Part shown: piece by piece, positions 43,721 through 54,833 of the stretch | Numbering within the stretch: position 1 is the first letter of the stretch | Layout of the letters: every line of letters starts with the position of its first letter | Assembly: GCF_023898315.1 (NCBI RefSeq) | Contig: NC_064615.1 | Span: 9,780,501 to 9,844,500 of the forward strand | Length of the DNA stretch: 64,000 nucleotides | Source: Schistocerca nitens | Taxonomy: Eukaryota; Arthropoda; Insecta; Orthoptera; Acrididae | Direction of reading: 5' to 3' | The notes under the pieces: model-generated | Databases searched by the model: none | The model's input: the letters and a program-made list of their open reading frames with translations, nothing else | What the model was told of the DNA's origin: nothing | Position numbers and translations under genes: made by a program

Positions 43721-45430
43721 TTTTAAGAAAAATGTATTGCGTTGCGAGGTGCCGGGGTGGAGAAGAGTTTGTACCTCTTTAATTCAGACGAATCTTGCAT
43801 GAGAACGAGACATGCACAAGACACCCTCCTTATCTACCAGCTAGTTAATTATGCATACAACGGTAATGGAAGGAAATGATGGTGGACCCTGCTAGATGGT
43901 AAAATAAGGAGTGCACACTTACAATAATTTAATAAAAACTGTAATCTACTCAAAAAAGAGAACTTTATCATAATAAACAGCAGGAAATGGGATTCTGCCT
44001 ATATCTACGAAATGGTATACGGATTAAATATCACAATGAGATTTATTGTATATCAGAACGTAAATGCACATGATTGTCGACACACACAGTAGGTTAAAGG
44101 ATAGGGTATACTCAAATATTATGAGAATAAGAGTTGGCTTGAGAACAAGGGGCTCCTACTCTCTGTGATACAATAGATTGATGATAATGACTGGAGGTCC
44201 TAATGAATCAAATATTAATCTCCCAACTATACAGCAGTATTGCAATTATTAATGAGAGCTCAAATGGGATAACATGGAGAAAAAAACAAGGTAAGGTGGA
44301 CTTGTAGCAAAGCGAGCGCGCGTGCTGCTGAGGGATTCAGTGTAAAATCGATAAGGTCCTACAGCGCCGGAGCCGCAAAATACTGTACCAGTACTGAAAT
44401 CTGCAGCACGTCGTCGGTAGGCAACGTCCTGATGATGTAGGCGCCGACTTCTGCAGTACAGCCACTCTGTGTCAACCCTTGGCTGCGAAGGCTGTCCGAG
44501 AATTCTAAGTTCTTCCGAAAACGAGCGACCGAGTCGCAAGACCGTCCGACTCCGAGAAGATCAGATCCCGAATCCACTGCCCGCGCAACGCAAGAGCGAA
44601 GCCAACATTGCGATACTCCCTACTCTCCTCGAAAAACTGCGAATCAGCATTCAGTTCTGATTCCAAAATTCCCCACACTGCCTCAGAACATCATTCGCGC
44701 CAATATAGGCCGTTACCTCCAATTTCGAGCAGGGCAATATGGCGTCAACTAGCCTCAGTTTAAGTTGGTCAATCATGCCTCTGCTATTCAGCAGAGGGCA
44801 CTGAACTTGCTGTTGGACCGGCTACGAAAAGAACCTGCCTAGACCATCGGTCATCCGGCGCCAGACAGTCGCAACCAGCAGGGCACAGTCCACAAGTATT
44901 CTCAGAATCACGAGGACAATGCAGTCAGTCGGTGCCAGGAATCTTCGTTCCGTATGCGCCGGAATGGTAAACACATAAACTGCGGCGACACTCAGACGTC
45001 TCGCAGGTCGTTTCGCCCTGCATACAATAGGCGAAACTCGAGCGACGTCAGTAGTTCCGTCAGGAGCTTAAGCCTATTTTACGAACCCCTTGGAATTCAG
45101 GAAAGTGCAGCCCCCAACCGGAAACGCAGTGTGCCGCTTCCTCCGATGCTCGCTTCGCCCAGGCCATCCATGGAAGTAAAACATGTTTAGGAATCAAGTG
45201 AAAAGTATTTTTTGAGCTCTCAGTACAAATACTCAAATTACAATAACCTTATTCGGTCTGTTACTACCGTGCAGTGATATAGAACGTTAATAAAATCGAT
45301 GAAGATGAGAGGAGACATGCAAAAGAGGGCGTGGAACCTCTCAGCATTACTGAAGAACACGCCTTGTAGAACACAGCGAAAAGAATTTTTTCAGCGACAG
45401 ATTTTTTTTCCTCCTATCTGCTTCATTATA
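43721..45430. other. No recognised gene
   Basis: 1.7 kb. Short frames at 44249-44660 and 44954-45190 have no family signature. GC content rises near 44290-45180. Confidence 0.4.
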
Positions 45431-46813
45431 CACTATTGGCCATTAAAATTGCTACACCATGAAGATAACGTGCTGCAGACGCCAAATTTAACCGGCAGCA
45501 AGAAGATGCTGTGATATGCAAATGATTAGCTTTTCAGAGCATTCACACAAGGTTCCCGCCGGTGGCGACACCTACAACGTGCTGACATGAGAAAATTTCC
45601 TACCGATTTTTCATACATAAACAGCAGTTGACCGGCGTTTCCTGGTGAAACGTTGTTGTAATGCCTCGTGTAAGCAGGAGAAATGCGTACCACCACGATT
45701 CCGACTTTGATAAAGGTCGGATTGTAGCCTATCGCGATTGCGATTTATCGTATCGTAACATTTCTGCTCGCGTTGGTCGAGATCCAATGACTGTTAGCAG
45801 AGTATGGAATCGGTGAGTTCAGGTGGGTAATACGGAACGCCGTGCTGGATGTCAACGGCCTCGTATCACTAGCAGTCGAGATGACAGGCATCTTATCCGC
45901 ATGGCTGTAACGGATCGTGCAGTCACGTCTCGATCCCTGAGTCAACAGATGGGGACGTTTACATGACAACAACCATCTGCACGAACAGTTCGACGACGTT
46001 TGTAGCATCATAGACTATCAGCTCGGAGACCATGGCTGTGGTTACCTTTGACGCTGCGATGGTGTACTCAACGACGAACCTGGGTGCACGAATGGCAAAA
46101 CGTCATTTTTTCGGATGAGTCCAGGTTCTTTTTACAGCATCATGATGGTCGCATTCGTGTTTGGCGACATCGCGGTGAACGCACATTGCAAGCGTGTATT
46201 CGTCATCGCCATCTGGCGTATCACCCGGCGTGATGGTATGATGTACATTGGTTACACGTCTCGGTCACCTCTTGTTCGCAATGACGGCACTTTGAGCAAT
46301 GGACGTTACATTTCAGATGTGTTACGACCCGTGGCTCTACCCTTCATTCGATCCCTGCGAAACCCCACATTTCAGTAGAATAATGCACGACCGCATGTTG
46401 CAGGTCCTGTGCGGGCCTTTCTGGATACAGAAAATGTTCGACTGCTGCCCTGGTCAGCATATTCTCCAGATCTCTCACGTATTGAAAACGTCTGATCAAT
46501 GGTGGCCGAGCAACTGGCTCGTCGCAATACGCCAGTCACTACTCTTGATGCACTGTGGTATCGTGTTGAAGCTGCATGGTGACTTGTACCTGTACAAGCC
46601 ATCCAAGCTCTGTTTGACTCAATGCCCAGGCGTATCAAGGCCGTTATAACGGCCAGAGGTGGTTGTTCTGGGTGCTAATTTCTCAGGATTTATGCACCCA
46701 AATTGCGTAAAAATGTAATAACATGTCAGTTCTAGTATGATATATTTGTCCAATGAATACCCGTTTATCATCTGCATTTGTTCTTGGTGTATCAATTTTA
46801 ATTGGCAGTAGTG
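45431..46813 (+). mobile_element. Tc1-like element, family A copy 3
   Basis: Left terminus cactattggccattaaaat (45431) and right terminus ttttaattggcagtagtg (to 46813), TA on both sides. The transposase is decayed: start near 45661 (MPRVSRRNAYHH), stop within the HTH (tgagttcagg, about 45814), a lost stretch in the HHRQ region, and the D1 block NVIFSDESRFF kept at 46048-46233. Frame changes follow, and D2 is lost (cagtagaataatgc). Confidence 0.92.
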
Positions 46814-47415
46814 TATAAGTACTAGAGTTCAAGAAGAGGAATTAACAATGACTGAAGAGAGCAGGTTACAAATAAACTTATGTAGAAAAATATTTCTAAA
46901 CAGTGGCCTCTCTGAAACAACAGATTAAACGGGGGACGAGGATCTACATCCACTCCCATTGCTTTTAAGCACTTATTGGTACTGCGTTGCGGCGGGACCA
47001 GACAACAAATATAACAGCGAAACATTACGCTGCGGCCGCCTAACACACGGCGAGTGTAGCCCCTCTCTCTCCCCCCCCCTGCCTCCCGCCCCCTCGGTTT
47101 GTGTGGGAGCGCACATTCGTCAAGAGCCTCCCTCGCCTGCTCTCGCCACGCCTCACTGGTCACAGCCTCGGGTGACTCGTGTCCCATTAATTCCGCCGGC
47201 CCCGTGCCTCCGTGTGTACGTACGACACAGTAGCAGCTCTATCCTGCTGTCCCGCCAACACGCAGTTTCACCGCTAGATTTCCACTCAAGACAAAAGTGG
47301 CCCACTTACCTTACACGGCTTGTTTTTCCATACATGTCACAACAATTGAATTTATATGCAATCTACAAAGACATACGCGTCAACAAGCCGGTACTTCACA
47401 AACATCGTCAGTAGC
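46814..47415. other. No recognised gene; C-rich patch
   Basis: About 47030-47290 is C-rich (cccccccctgcctcccgccc). No TE ends or conserved frames were seen. Confidence 0.4.
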
Positions 47416-48809
47416 ATTTACTATTAAAAGCAGTCTTGATCACGATTTATTTATCAAGGTGACCGGTTTCGGCCACTATTGTGGTGATCTTCAGACCTAC
47501 AAGTTGTATACAAAGCTTTAATTAGAGGGCTACATACATTAAAGAAAATACATATAGTTATAAAGCTATAAAACGATGAATTAACATTGAGTAGGAATCT
47601 CTTTCTGTTGGAGAAACACTACTGGAGAAACCAGTGCACGTCTTACTGTACATAACGGAGGCTCCGCCGACTTCTGACGGCATGCTGTCATTACTAACCA
47701 ATGAGTTATAAGTCGAATAACAATTTAAAATTTCTTAGTTAAGACTTTTAGGAAATATTTTATTTTTACATTGTAATTTTATTTCGCCAAACCTTATTTT
47801 ATGACCATCTGTTTTAGAATTTTTGCTTATATACTTTTAGACTGCATATTGCTAATTCACATCCTTTTATTTTTGGCACTATGGCTCATGGTATTATAAT
47901 TTTAAATTCCTTCCATTTTCATTATTTTTCTTTACTTAAGGAATAGTAATGCCTTTTAAAAATTGTCACATGTTATTTACATACGAACTTCATAGGCAAT
48001 ATTTCATATATATAGACAACTACTTCGTATCGTATTTGTGCAGCATGTAGTAAACATGTCAGCTAAAGATTATTGCAGCCTACTCATTGAAAATCGTTTC
48101 AATAAAGACATATTGTTGCTCAATAATACATCGTTTGACGTGACAGTCTTCGCCATTCCACTTTCGTAACAACTTCGTTAGAAAGAAGCCTGCTGCCACA
48201 TCTTTGCACTGGCGTTTGTCCTCACCATGGCAACCACTAGTTCGCTTATTGACTTTACAACAACTTCAGTGGAAAGAAGCCTGCTGCCTCATCTTTGGAA
48301 CGGCGTCCAACTTCACCATGGCAACCAGTAGTTCCAAATGGTTCACTAACAGGCCTTGAGGGGGCAACCCATGTACTGCCAAACCGAAGTTCATTTATCC
48401 TACATATTTAAATATTTTTAACGCTTCTTAATTGGCAATAGCTGTTTAATAAGCTTAGTTTAGTGTGTATTTATTTTTATTCTTGAGAATGTTCTTTTAA
48501 CTACGAAATTTTAAATTGTTGTTCGACTTATAACTCATTGGTTAGTAATGACATCATGCCCTCAGAAGTGGGCGGAGCCTCCATTATATATAGTAAGACG
48601 TGCACTGGTTTCTCCAACAGAAAGAGGTTGCTACTCAATGGTAATTCATCGTTTTGTAGCTTTATAACTTTATTTATTTTCTTTAATGTATGTAGCCATC
48701 TAATTAAAGCTTTCTATACAACTTGTAGGTGTGAAGATGACCACAGTACTGGTCGAAACCGGTCACCTTGATAAATAAATCGTGATCAAGACTGTTTTTA
48801 ATAGTAAAT
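47416..48809. mobile_element. 1.4-kb fold-back element
   Basis: Arms of about 320-330 bp: left 47416-47745 (atttactattaaaagcag...), right 48492-48809 (...ctgtttttaatagtaaat), with matching blocks throughout, such as gagttataagtcgaataaca and tgttgttcgacttataactc. The loop of about 745 bp has no coding capacity and contains a 75-bp direct repeat. Near each end is the CTGAAG - stem - CGAAACCGGT module (47464-47492 minus, 48731-48763 plus). Confidence 0.92.
48169..48334. repeat. Two direct 75-bp repeats in the fold-back loop
   Basis: 48169-48243 and 48260-48334 share acaacttc, gaaagaagcctgctgcc, catctttg and tcaccatggcaacca, with about 80 percent identity by eye. Confidence 0.85.
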
Positions 48810-49379
48810 ATTTGTAAGACATTGATCACTGCCACTCCCATAATGTATGAAAAAGTAATCGTCACAAAAGCGGTTACCGCAGTGTACCAGTCAACGTGAG
48901 CTGTATATAATTGTAATGGAGTTTTAAAAACTCGACGGCTACAAGAGGCACGCGGTGTGCGAGAAAGGTAATGTGAGTGACACCACTGCGAGCGAACTGG
49001 CAATGCTGTGACATTCTATTTGTGCAGGCCGGTTTGTTTATCCCTTACAGATGCTCAGTCCAAGCTTCAGCTCCGAACAGTGATTACCTGATTCCTGAGA
49101 GAGCCGTCCATCAACTTGTGGAATCCACGAGTGGGATCTGAAAAGTTGAAACAGGCCTATGTGGAATATTCCTTTCCGAGAGCACAGATATTACGCTGTC
49201 ACAAATCGTTTCTGCAAGGTCAAGAACACGTTCAATACGAGTGTCGCTTAGAGAGACATTCAGTTTCAAAATCCGACGAAAACGTCAACCGTGTGTCTGC
49301 TCTTAGGATCAGACTGACGTTTAACGGTGAGGATGATGAGAGAGCCCTTATAACATCCATACCTCTTGCTTATTAACTG

Positions 49380-49770
49380 GTATTTCGGCGGTTATCGCTT
49401 CTTCCTTGAGTACACTGATATGAGCTCCTGCACCAATTAACAATTCTTTGCCGTATTCCCTGCAATAACTTGTCATTACGTCATTTTTAGCCTTGCCGCC
49501 TATTAACCTCACCTTGAGCTATTTAATGGTAACTACGCGCGACTGCTGCCGACAACCCTTGTTGCATATTCTTTTTTCCTGGAGTCGCTCTTACTTTTGC
49601 TCTACATTGAGGCGAAGTATGCCCTTATTTAGTACGTCAATAATATCTGCGAGATCGATAGTCCTCCAGTGCTCACAGCGCTGGCATTTCTCACATATAC
49701 TAATCTTGTCACACTTCATGTGCGTATGTCCTGCCCCATCACATTGGTAACAATAACTTTAGGACTTCCT
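49380..49770 (-). pseudogene. LTR retrotransposon (Gypsy-like) gag/protease remnant
   Basis: Read on the minus strand from about 49755: CYQCDGAGHTHMKC, a perfect CCHC zinc knuckle (C-x2-C-x4-H-x4-C) as in retroelement nucleocapsid. About 80 codons later comes ELLIGAGAHISVLKEE, which aligns with the aspartic protease motif (LIDTGAxISVL), with the catalytic Asp apparently Gly. Two stops lie between them. Downstream sequence to about 48900 may be further pol coding but is not recognisable. No LTRs were found. Confidence 0.65.
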
Positions 49771-50174
49771 TGCTTCCTCTGGACAGTTTAATTACCCTTA
49801 CTTCCCACCTAATTCAATAACAGAAATAATTTTCTAACCACGTGTCTCTGGTACCAAATTTTTATTTCACATCCCGGCACAGGTACACAACAACAAACTG
49901 GACTCAGTGTGAGCTCTATGGCGCAATCAAAATGTTAACGACAGTGTGGGCTGCGTCTGATTATTTGAGATGAAAGGGAGTAGCTCTCCTTGACTGGAGG
50001 GGAATAGGTAACAGAAGGCTGGAAAATCCTGTACAATTGTCAGGAATGGTTTGTTAATGTAGTAGCTTATTACTTTTTCTTTAGTCAAGCCATTTTGCTA
50101 AGAAACATATTTGTTTAGTGGGGTGACAGACCAGAAACCCTTATGAAAGTGTCAGATACTCTCAGTAATTACTA
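49771..50174. other. No recognisable feature
   Basis: Spacer of about 400 bp up to Tc1-C copy 2. Confidence 0.45.
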
Positions 50175-51606
50175 CACACATCAAAAAACGTTTTGCATCA
50201 CCCCGGTTTGCATAGTTCCTGAAGACGAACTTTGTCTGTGGATATTGTATCACAGACACAGTCACTTCGACTGTTCAGACATGTCAGTAAACCCGCCCAA
50301 AGATGTAAACAACCATGCATGAGCAGCGCCTATTAGACGGAGGGGATCCGACAGCCGATCAGTTCCAGTCATTCCACCAGGAAGGAGGTACACGGCCCGT
50401 GTTGTCTGCAGTTCAAACATGCCCACACGGACAATACCGCTGTTCGATCGTGACCGCATTGTTACTTTGTGCCAGGAAGGGCTCTCAACAAGGGAAGTGT
50501 CCAGGCGTCTCGGAGTGAACCAAAGCGAAGTTGTTCGGACATAGAGGAGATATAGAGGGACAGGAACTGGCGATAACATGTCTCGCTTTGGCCGCACAAG
50601 GGCTACTACTGCAGTGGATGACCGCTACCTACGGATTGTGGCTCTTAGGAACCCTGACAGCAACGCCACCATGTTGAATAATGCTTTCCGTGCAGCCACA
50701 GGACGTCGTGTTACAACCCAAACTGTGCACAATAGGCTGCATTATGCGCAACATCACTCCCGACGTCCATCTTTGCAACCACGACCACATGCAGCGCGGT
50801 ACAGATGGCCCAACAACATGCCGAATGCACAGCTCAGGATTGGCATCACGTTCTTTTCACCGATGAGTGTAGCAACCACACAATCGTCGGAGACGTGTTT
50901 GGAGGCAACCCTTTCAGGCTGAACGCCTTAGACGGACTGTCTATCGAGTGCAGCAAGGTGGAGGTTCCCTGCTATTTTGGGGTGGCATTGTCTTGGGTCG
51001 ACGTACGCCGCTGGTGGTTATGGAAGGCGCCGTAAAGGCTGCACGATACGTGAATACCAGCCTTCGACCGATAGTGCAACCATAGCGGCAGCATATTCGC
51101 TAGGCATTCGTCTTCATGGACGACAATTCGCGCCCCCATCGTGCACATCTTGAGAATGACTTCCTTCGGGCCAACGACATCGCTCGACTAGAGTGGCCAG
51201 ATGTTCTCCAGACATGAACCCTATCGCACATGCATGGGATGGATTGAAAAGGGCTGTTTATGGACGATGTGACCCACCAACCACTCTGAGGGATCGACGC
51301 AGAATAGCCGTTGAGGAGTGGGACAATCTGACCAAGAGTGAACTTGTGGATAGTATACCACGATGATTACAGGCATGCATCAATGCAAGAGGACGTGCTA
51401 CTGGGTATTAGAGGTTCTGGCGTGTACACCTGTCTGGACCACCATGTCTTAAGGTCTCTCTGTATGGTGGTATAACATTCAATGTGTGGTTTTCATGAGC
51501 AATAAAAAGGGCGGAAATGATGTTTACGTTCACCTCTATTCCAATTTTCTGTACAGGTTCCGGAACTCTCGGAACCGAGGTGATGCGAAACACTTTTTTA
51601 TGTGTG
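50175..51606 (+). mobile_element. Tc1-like element, family C copy 2
   Basis: Left terminus cacacatcaaaaaacgtttt (50175) and right terminus aggtgatgcgaaacac...tatgtgtg (to 51606), TA at both sides. The transposase is broken into frames 50578-50922 and 50805-51035. The D2 region reads MDDNSRPHRAHLENDFL, with the catalytic Asp retained. A one-base loss follows in the WPA block, and the D1 region is frameshifted. It lacks the SINE found in copy 1 and so shows the empty target site. Confidence 0.92.
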
Positions 51607-52489
51607 TATCTCTATTAGAGATGAGTCCTTGCACTGTCACTCGGTCTGTTAACTGGTCATTTTGCCTAATCAGTCGTTCATCAGCAGTCTGAACTAATTC
51701 ACAAGTAATCAAGAGCCACTTGGTTTATCACACAAGAGACAAGTACGAAGCAGTTACGTGTTCCTGCTGTTCACTGAAATTCCTCGACTCAAATTCTTTG
51801 AAATGCAGACGGCCAGTCTCCATTCAGTATTATTCCAACGATTATAGTTAAACGGCAATTAACTTGCAGTTTCTGTGCGCCGACCGGAGTCTATCGCCGT
51901 TTTCTCGTAGTTGAAGTGTCCATCGCTCCATCAGGTGCTGTTGCGCACCATCACTGCCATGTGGATGCTCGGTACACAAAATGACTACTGACTCCGTAAT
52001 CTGCTGCTGGTTGATCTTTGATTCTGGGTGTACACAGCTCTCTCGTGTATCTGTTTGAAACATTCCTTTGGAACCTTCCCTTGACGTAAGACCACCTTAA
52101 TGTTTGATTCTCGTTCTAAATTCTGCTCGGGATTCCTGCATCACGTGGGCAGAACGGTTCCTCATATTCCATTAATCTCGACCCTCGGCGAGGTGCCAAG
52201 TGTAATGCTTACTGCAGTATTTGATCAGCCTTTTACAAACGCAGGTCAGCTTGGCTATGGAACTCTGTGCAGTCGTCTCGTTATGTTCTGGCATATAATT
52301 AAAATTATCAAAATTTTGTAAGTTCGAAGCAATGCTCACAAGTTAGATCACGTGTTCAGTATGGTCTCGCTACTCAGCAAGATGTTACATCTGTAACACA
52401 GCATGGTCGTCAGTTGCTCACAGCATATCCGATGTAATTAGAGCGATATTTGATCTATGCTGTCTTTCAAATCAGAAGGAGACTAGATA
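51607..52489. other. No recognised gene
   Basis: About 880 bp without supported features. Confidence 0.4.
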
Positions 52490-53577
52490 CATCGCTGATA
52501 GATACAAACTTTCCGATATTCCTACGGCCAAATTCGCATGGATTTAGATCAGAAGATCTGGCAGGCCACACATGCTGAAACTGTCTAGAGAAGATGCGGT
52601 GGAAGAAATTATGTCACCTGGCAAGCGACATTTTGTGTCGCCCCATCTTGCATGAAAATAGTGGTGTGGAGACAGCTTCTTTCTAGCAAAGTTCAGTTTT
52701 GCAAAAGATGGTCCTTACAATGTACATAAGTCACTCTACACCTAATAGGCTCAAAAATGGAACAAAAGGTTCTGAGCACTATGAGACTTAAAATCTGAGG
52801 TCATCAGTCCCCTAGAACTTGGAACTACTTAAACCAACTAACCTAAGGATATCACACACATCCATGCCCGAGGCAGGATTCGAACCTGCGACCGTAGCGG
52901 TCGCGCGGTTCCAGACTGAAGCGCCTAGAACCGCTCGGCCACTGCGGCCGGCACCTAATAGGTCAAAGAGCTGTCATCTTCTTGAAGAAAATCGGGCCAG
53001 TATTGAAGTAGCTCGTGAAAACATGCAACAAAGTCACATAAGCTGAGTGCACTGGTTGTTCCTGCACAATATGTGGCGGAGTAGAGCCCCACAAGCGACG
53101 GTTTTGTGCATTCACGGCACTGTGGAGAGCAAAATGTGCCTCAGCCATCCAAAGAATATTCTCTGGCCACGCGTCATCCATTTACATGCGTGCCGAAAAA
53201 ATGAAGGACAAAGTCACGGGGTTATAGCCTATCTTGGGGCTTCATTTCAGTTCTGAATCTGATGGGGATACCAGTCTAAAATGGGCCGCAAAATCTTTTG
53301 AACTGTCGACCAGGGGAGAGAAAATACCCACAACACCGATCGAGCGCTGGCTGCAGAATTTGAGACATATGCTGCACGGTCAGATACAGCTGGAGCGATT
53401 TCATCAGCAACTGCCATGGGAACTGACCGCCTCCCTCTACCTGCTGCATCAGCTAATTCAACTGTTCCTTTAAATTTCTTGGTAATATTCTTTAGCCCCT
53501 TTATTGGGATGGAACCTCTTTACAGCTGTTGCTGTCGGCGATATTCTCGCAGTGCAGCGCTGCTATTTTTACCGTTC
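52490..53577 (-). pseudogene. mariner-like element H, transposase remnant
   Basis: The minus-strand frame 53181-52963 reads ENILWMAEAHFALHSAVNAQ (Met-Ala where the D1 block is normally TDEAHF), then GSTPPHIVQEQPVHSAYVTL and YFNTGPIFFKKMTAL. After the SINE, the continuing sequence to about 52500 is the D2-to-C-terminal part in broken frames. The upstream part to 53577 (N-terminal HTH region) is also decayed. The replaced D1 residue and the stops make it inactive. Confidence 0.7.
52750..52951 (-). mobile_element. SINE1 inside mariner H
   Basis: Complete copy, minus orientation, with intact box A and box B. Target duplications cacctaatagg at 52739-52749 and 52952-52962 (both continue with a tcaaa-like string). 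Confidence 0.94.
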
Positions 53578-54593
53578 TAATAAAATATCTACACCTACAT
53601 CTACATACATACTCCGCAATCCACCATACCGTGCGTGGCGGAGGGTACCTCGTACCACAACTAGCATCTTCTCTCCCTGTTCCACTCCCAAACAGCACGA
53701 GGAAAAAATGACTGCCTATATGCCTCTGTACGAGCCCTAATCTCTCTTATCTTATCTTTGTGGTCTTTCCGCGAAATATAGGTTTTGCGGCAGTAAAATT
53801 GTACTGCAGGAACGCCTCCTTTCCTCCGGAGACTCCCACCCGAGTTCCTGATGCATTTCCGTAACACTCGAGTGATGATCAAACCGACCAGTAACAAATC
53901 TAGCAGCCCGCCTCTGAATTGCTTCTATGTCCTCCCACAGTCCGACCTGAAAGGGATCCCAAACGCTAGAGCAGTACTCAAGAATAGGTCGTATTAGTGT
54001 TTTATAAGCGGTCCCCTTTACAGATGTACCACATCTTCCCAAAATTCTTCCAATGAACCGAAGACGGCTATCCGCCTTCCCCACAACTGCCATTACATGC
54101 TTGTCCCACTTCATATCGCTCTGCAGTGTTACGCCCAAATATTTAATCGACGTGATTGTGTGAAGCGCTACACTACCAATGGAGTATTCAAACATTACGG
54201 GATTCTTTTTCCTATTCATCTGCATTAATTTACATTTGTCTATATTTCGTTAGCTGCCATTCTTTACACCAATCACAAATCCTGTCGAAGTCATCTTGTA
54301 TCCTCCTACAGTCACTCAACGACGACACCTTCCCGTACACCACAGCATCATCAGCAAACAGCCGCACATTGCTATCCACCCTATCCAAAAGATCATTTAT
54401 GTAGATAGAAAACAACAGCGGACCTACCACACTTCCCTGGGGCACTCCAGATGATACCCTCACCTCCGATGAACACTCACCATCGAATAACTTTACAAGG
54501 AATTTTCTTCTCAATATCCATTGTTTCGCACGGAAAACTTCAAACTTCTTAAACCTTTGCATCAACAGCCACTTCACAAAAGAAATCGACACA
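53578..54593 (-). mobile_element. Jockey/CR1-group LINE copy 2 (LINE-K2), truncated
   Basis: 3' tail atctacacctacatctacat at 53587. The RT C-terminal half is readable: frame 54592-54230 has GVPQGSVVGPLLFSIYINDL and the catalytic RLFADDAVVYG. Frame 54225-53752 has IKYLGVTLQSDMKWDKHV, ADSRLRFIGRILGRC and WDPFQVGLWEDIEAIQRRAA. One frame change separates them near 54228. The 5' half is missing. The junction with the next element is at about 54593. Confidence 0.87.
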
Positions 54594-54830
54594 ATTCACC
54601 AAGTAACAAACTGCATACTGAAGTCAAAACAGGAAACACTTCACATTCTGACTGCTTACAGCATTCACTTGGTGGTAGAAAGTGGAACAATCAATTTTTT
54701 CAGCATACTCCACGAGCGCCCCGATTACTGAAAATAACTATGGTATTTGAGCGTCCTGCGATGTATACAGCTCGCACTGCAGTATTCGGAACACCGTCAC
54801 TTTAATTACAACCACCCAGTATACACTCCT
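54594..54830 (-). mobile_element. mariner-type 5' end fragment
   Basis: Read on minus from 54830: tactgggtggttgtaattaa resembles the terminus of mariner G (acagggagtctgtaattaaa) and is followed by its 5' UTR-like region. Only about 235 bp remain before the LINE junction. Confidence 0.5.
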
Positions 54831-54833
54831 GGA

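Noticed and set aside
44249..45190. Possible protein-coding exon cluster
   Set aside because: Short frames on both strands without any recognisable domain or splice pattern.
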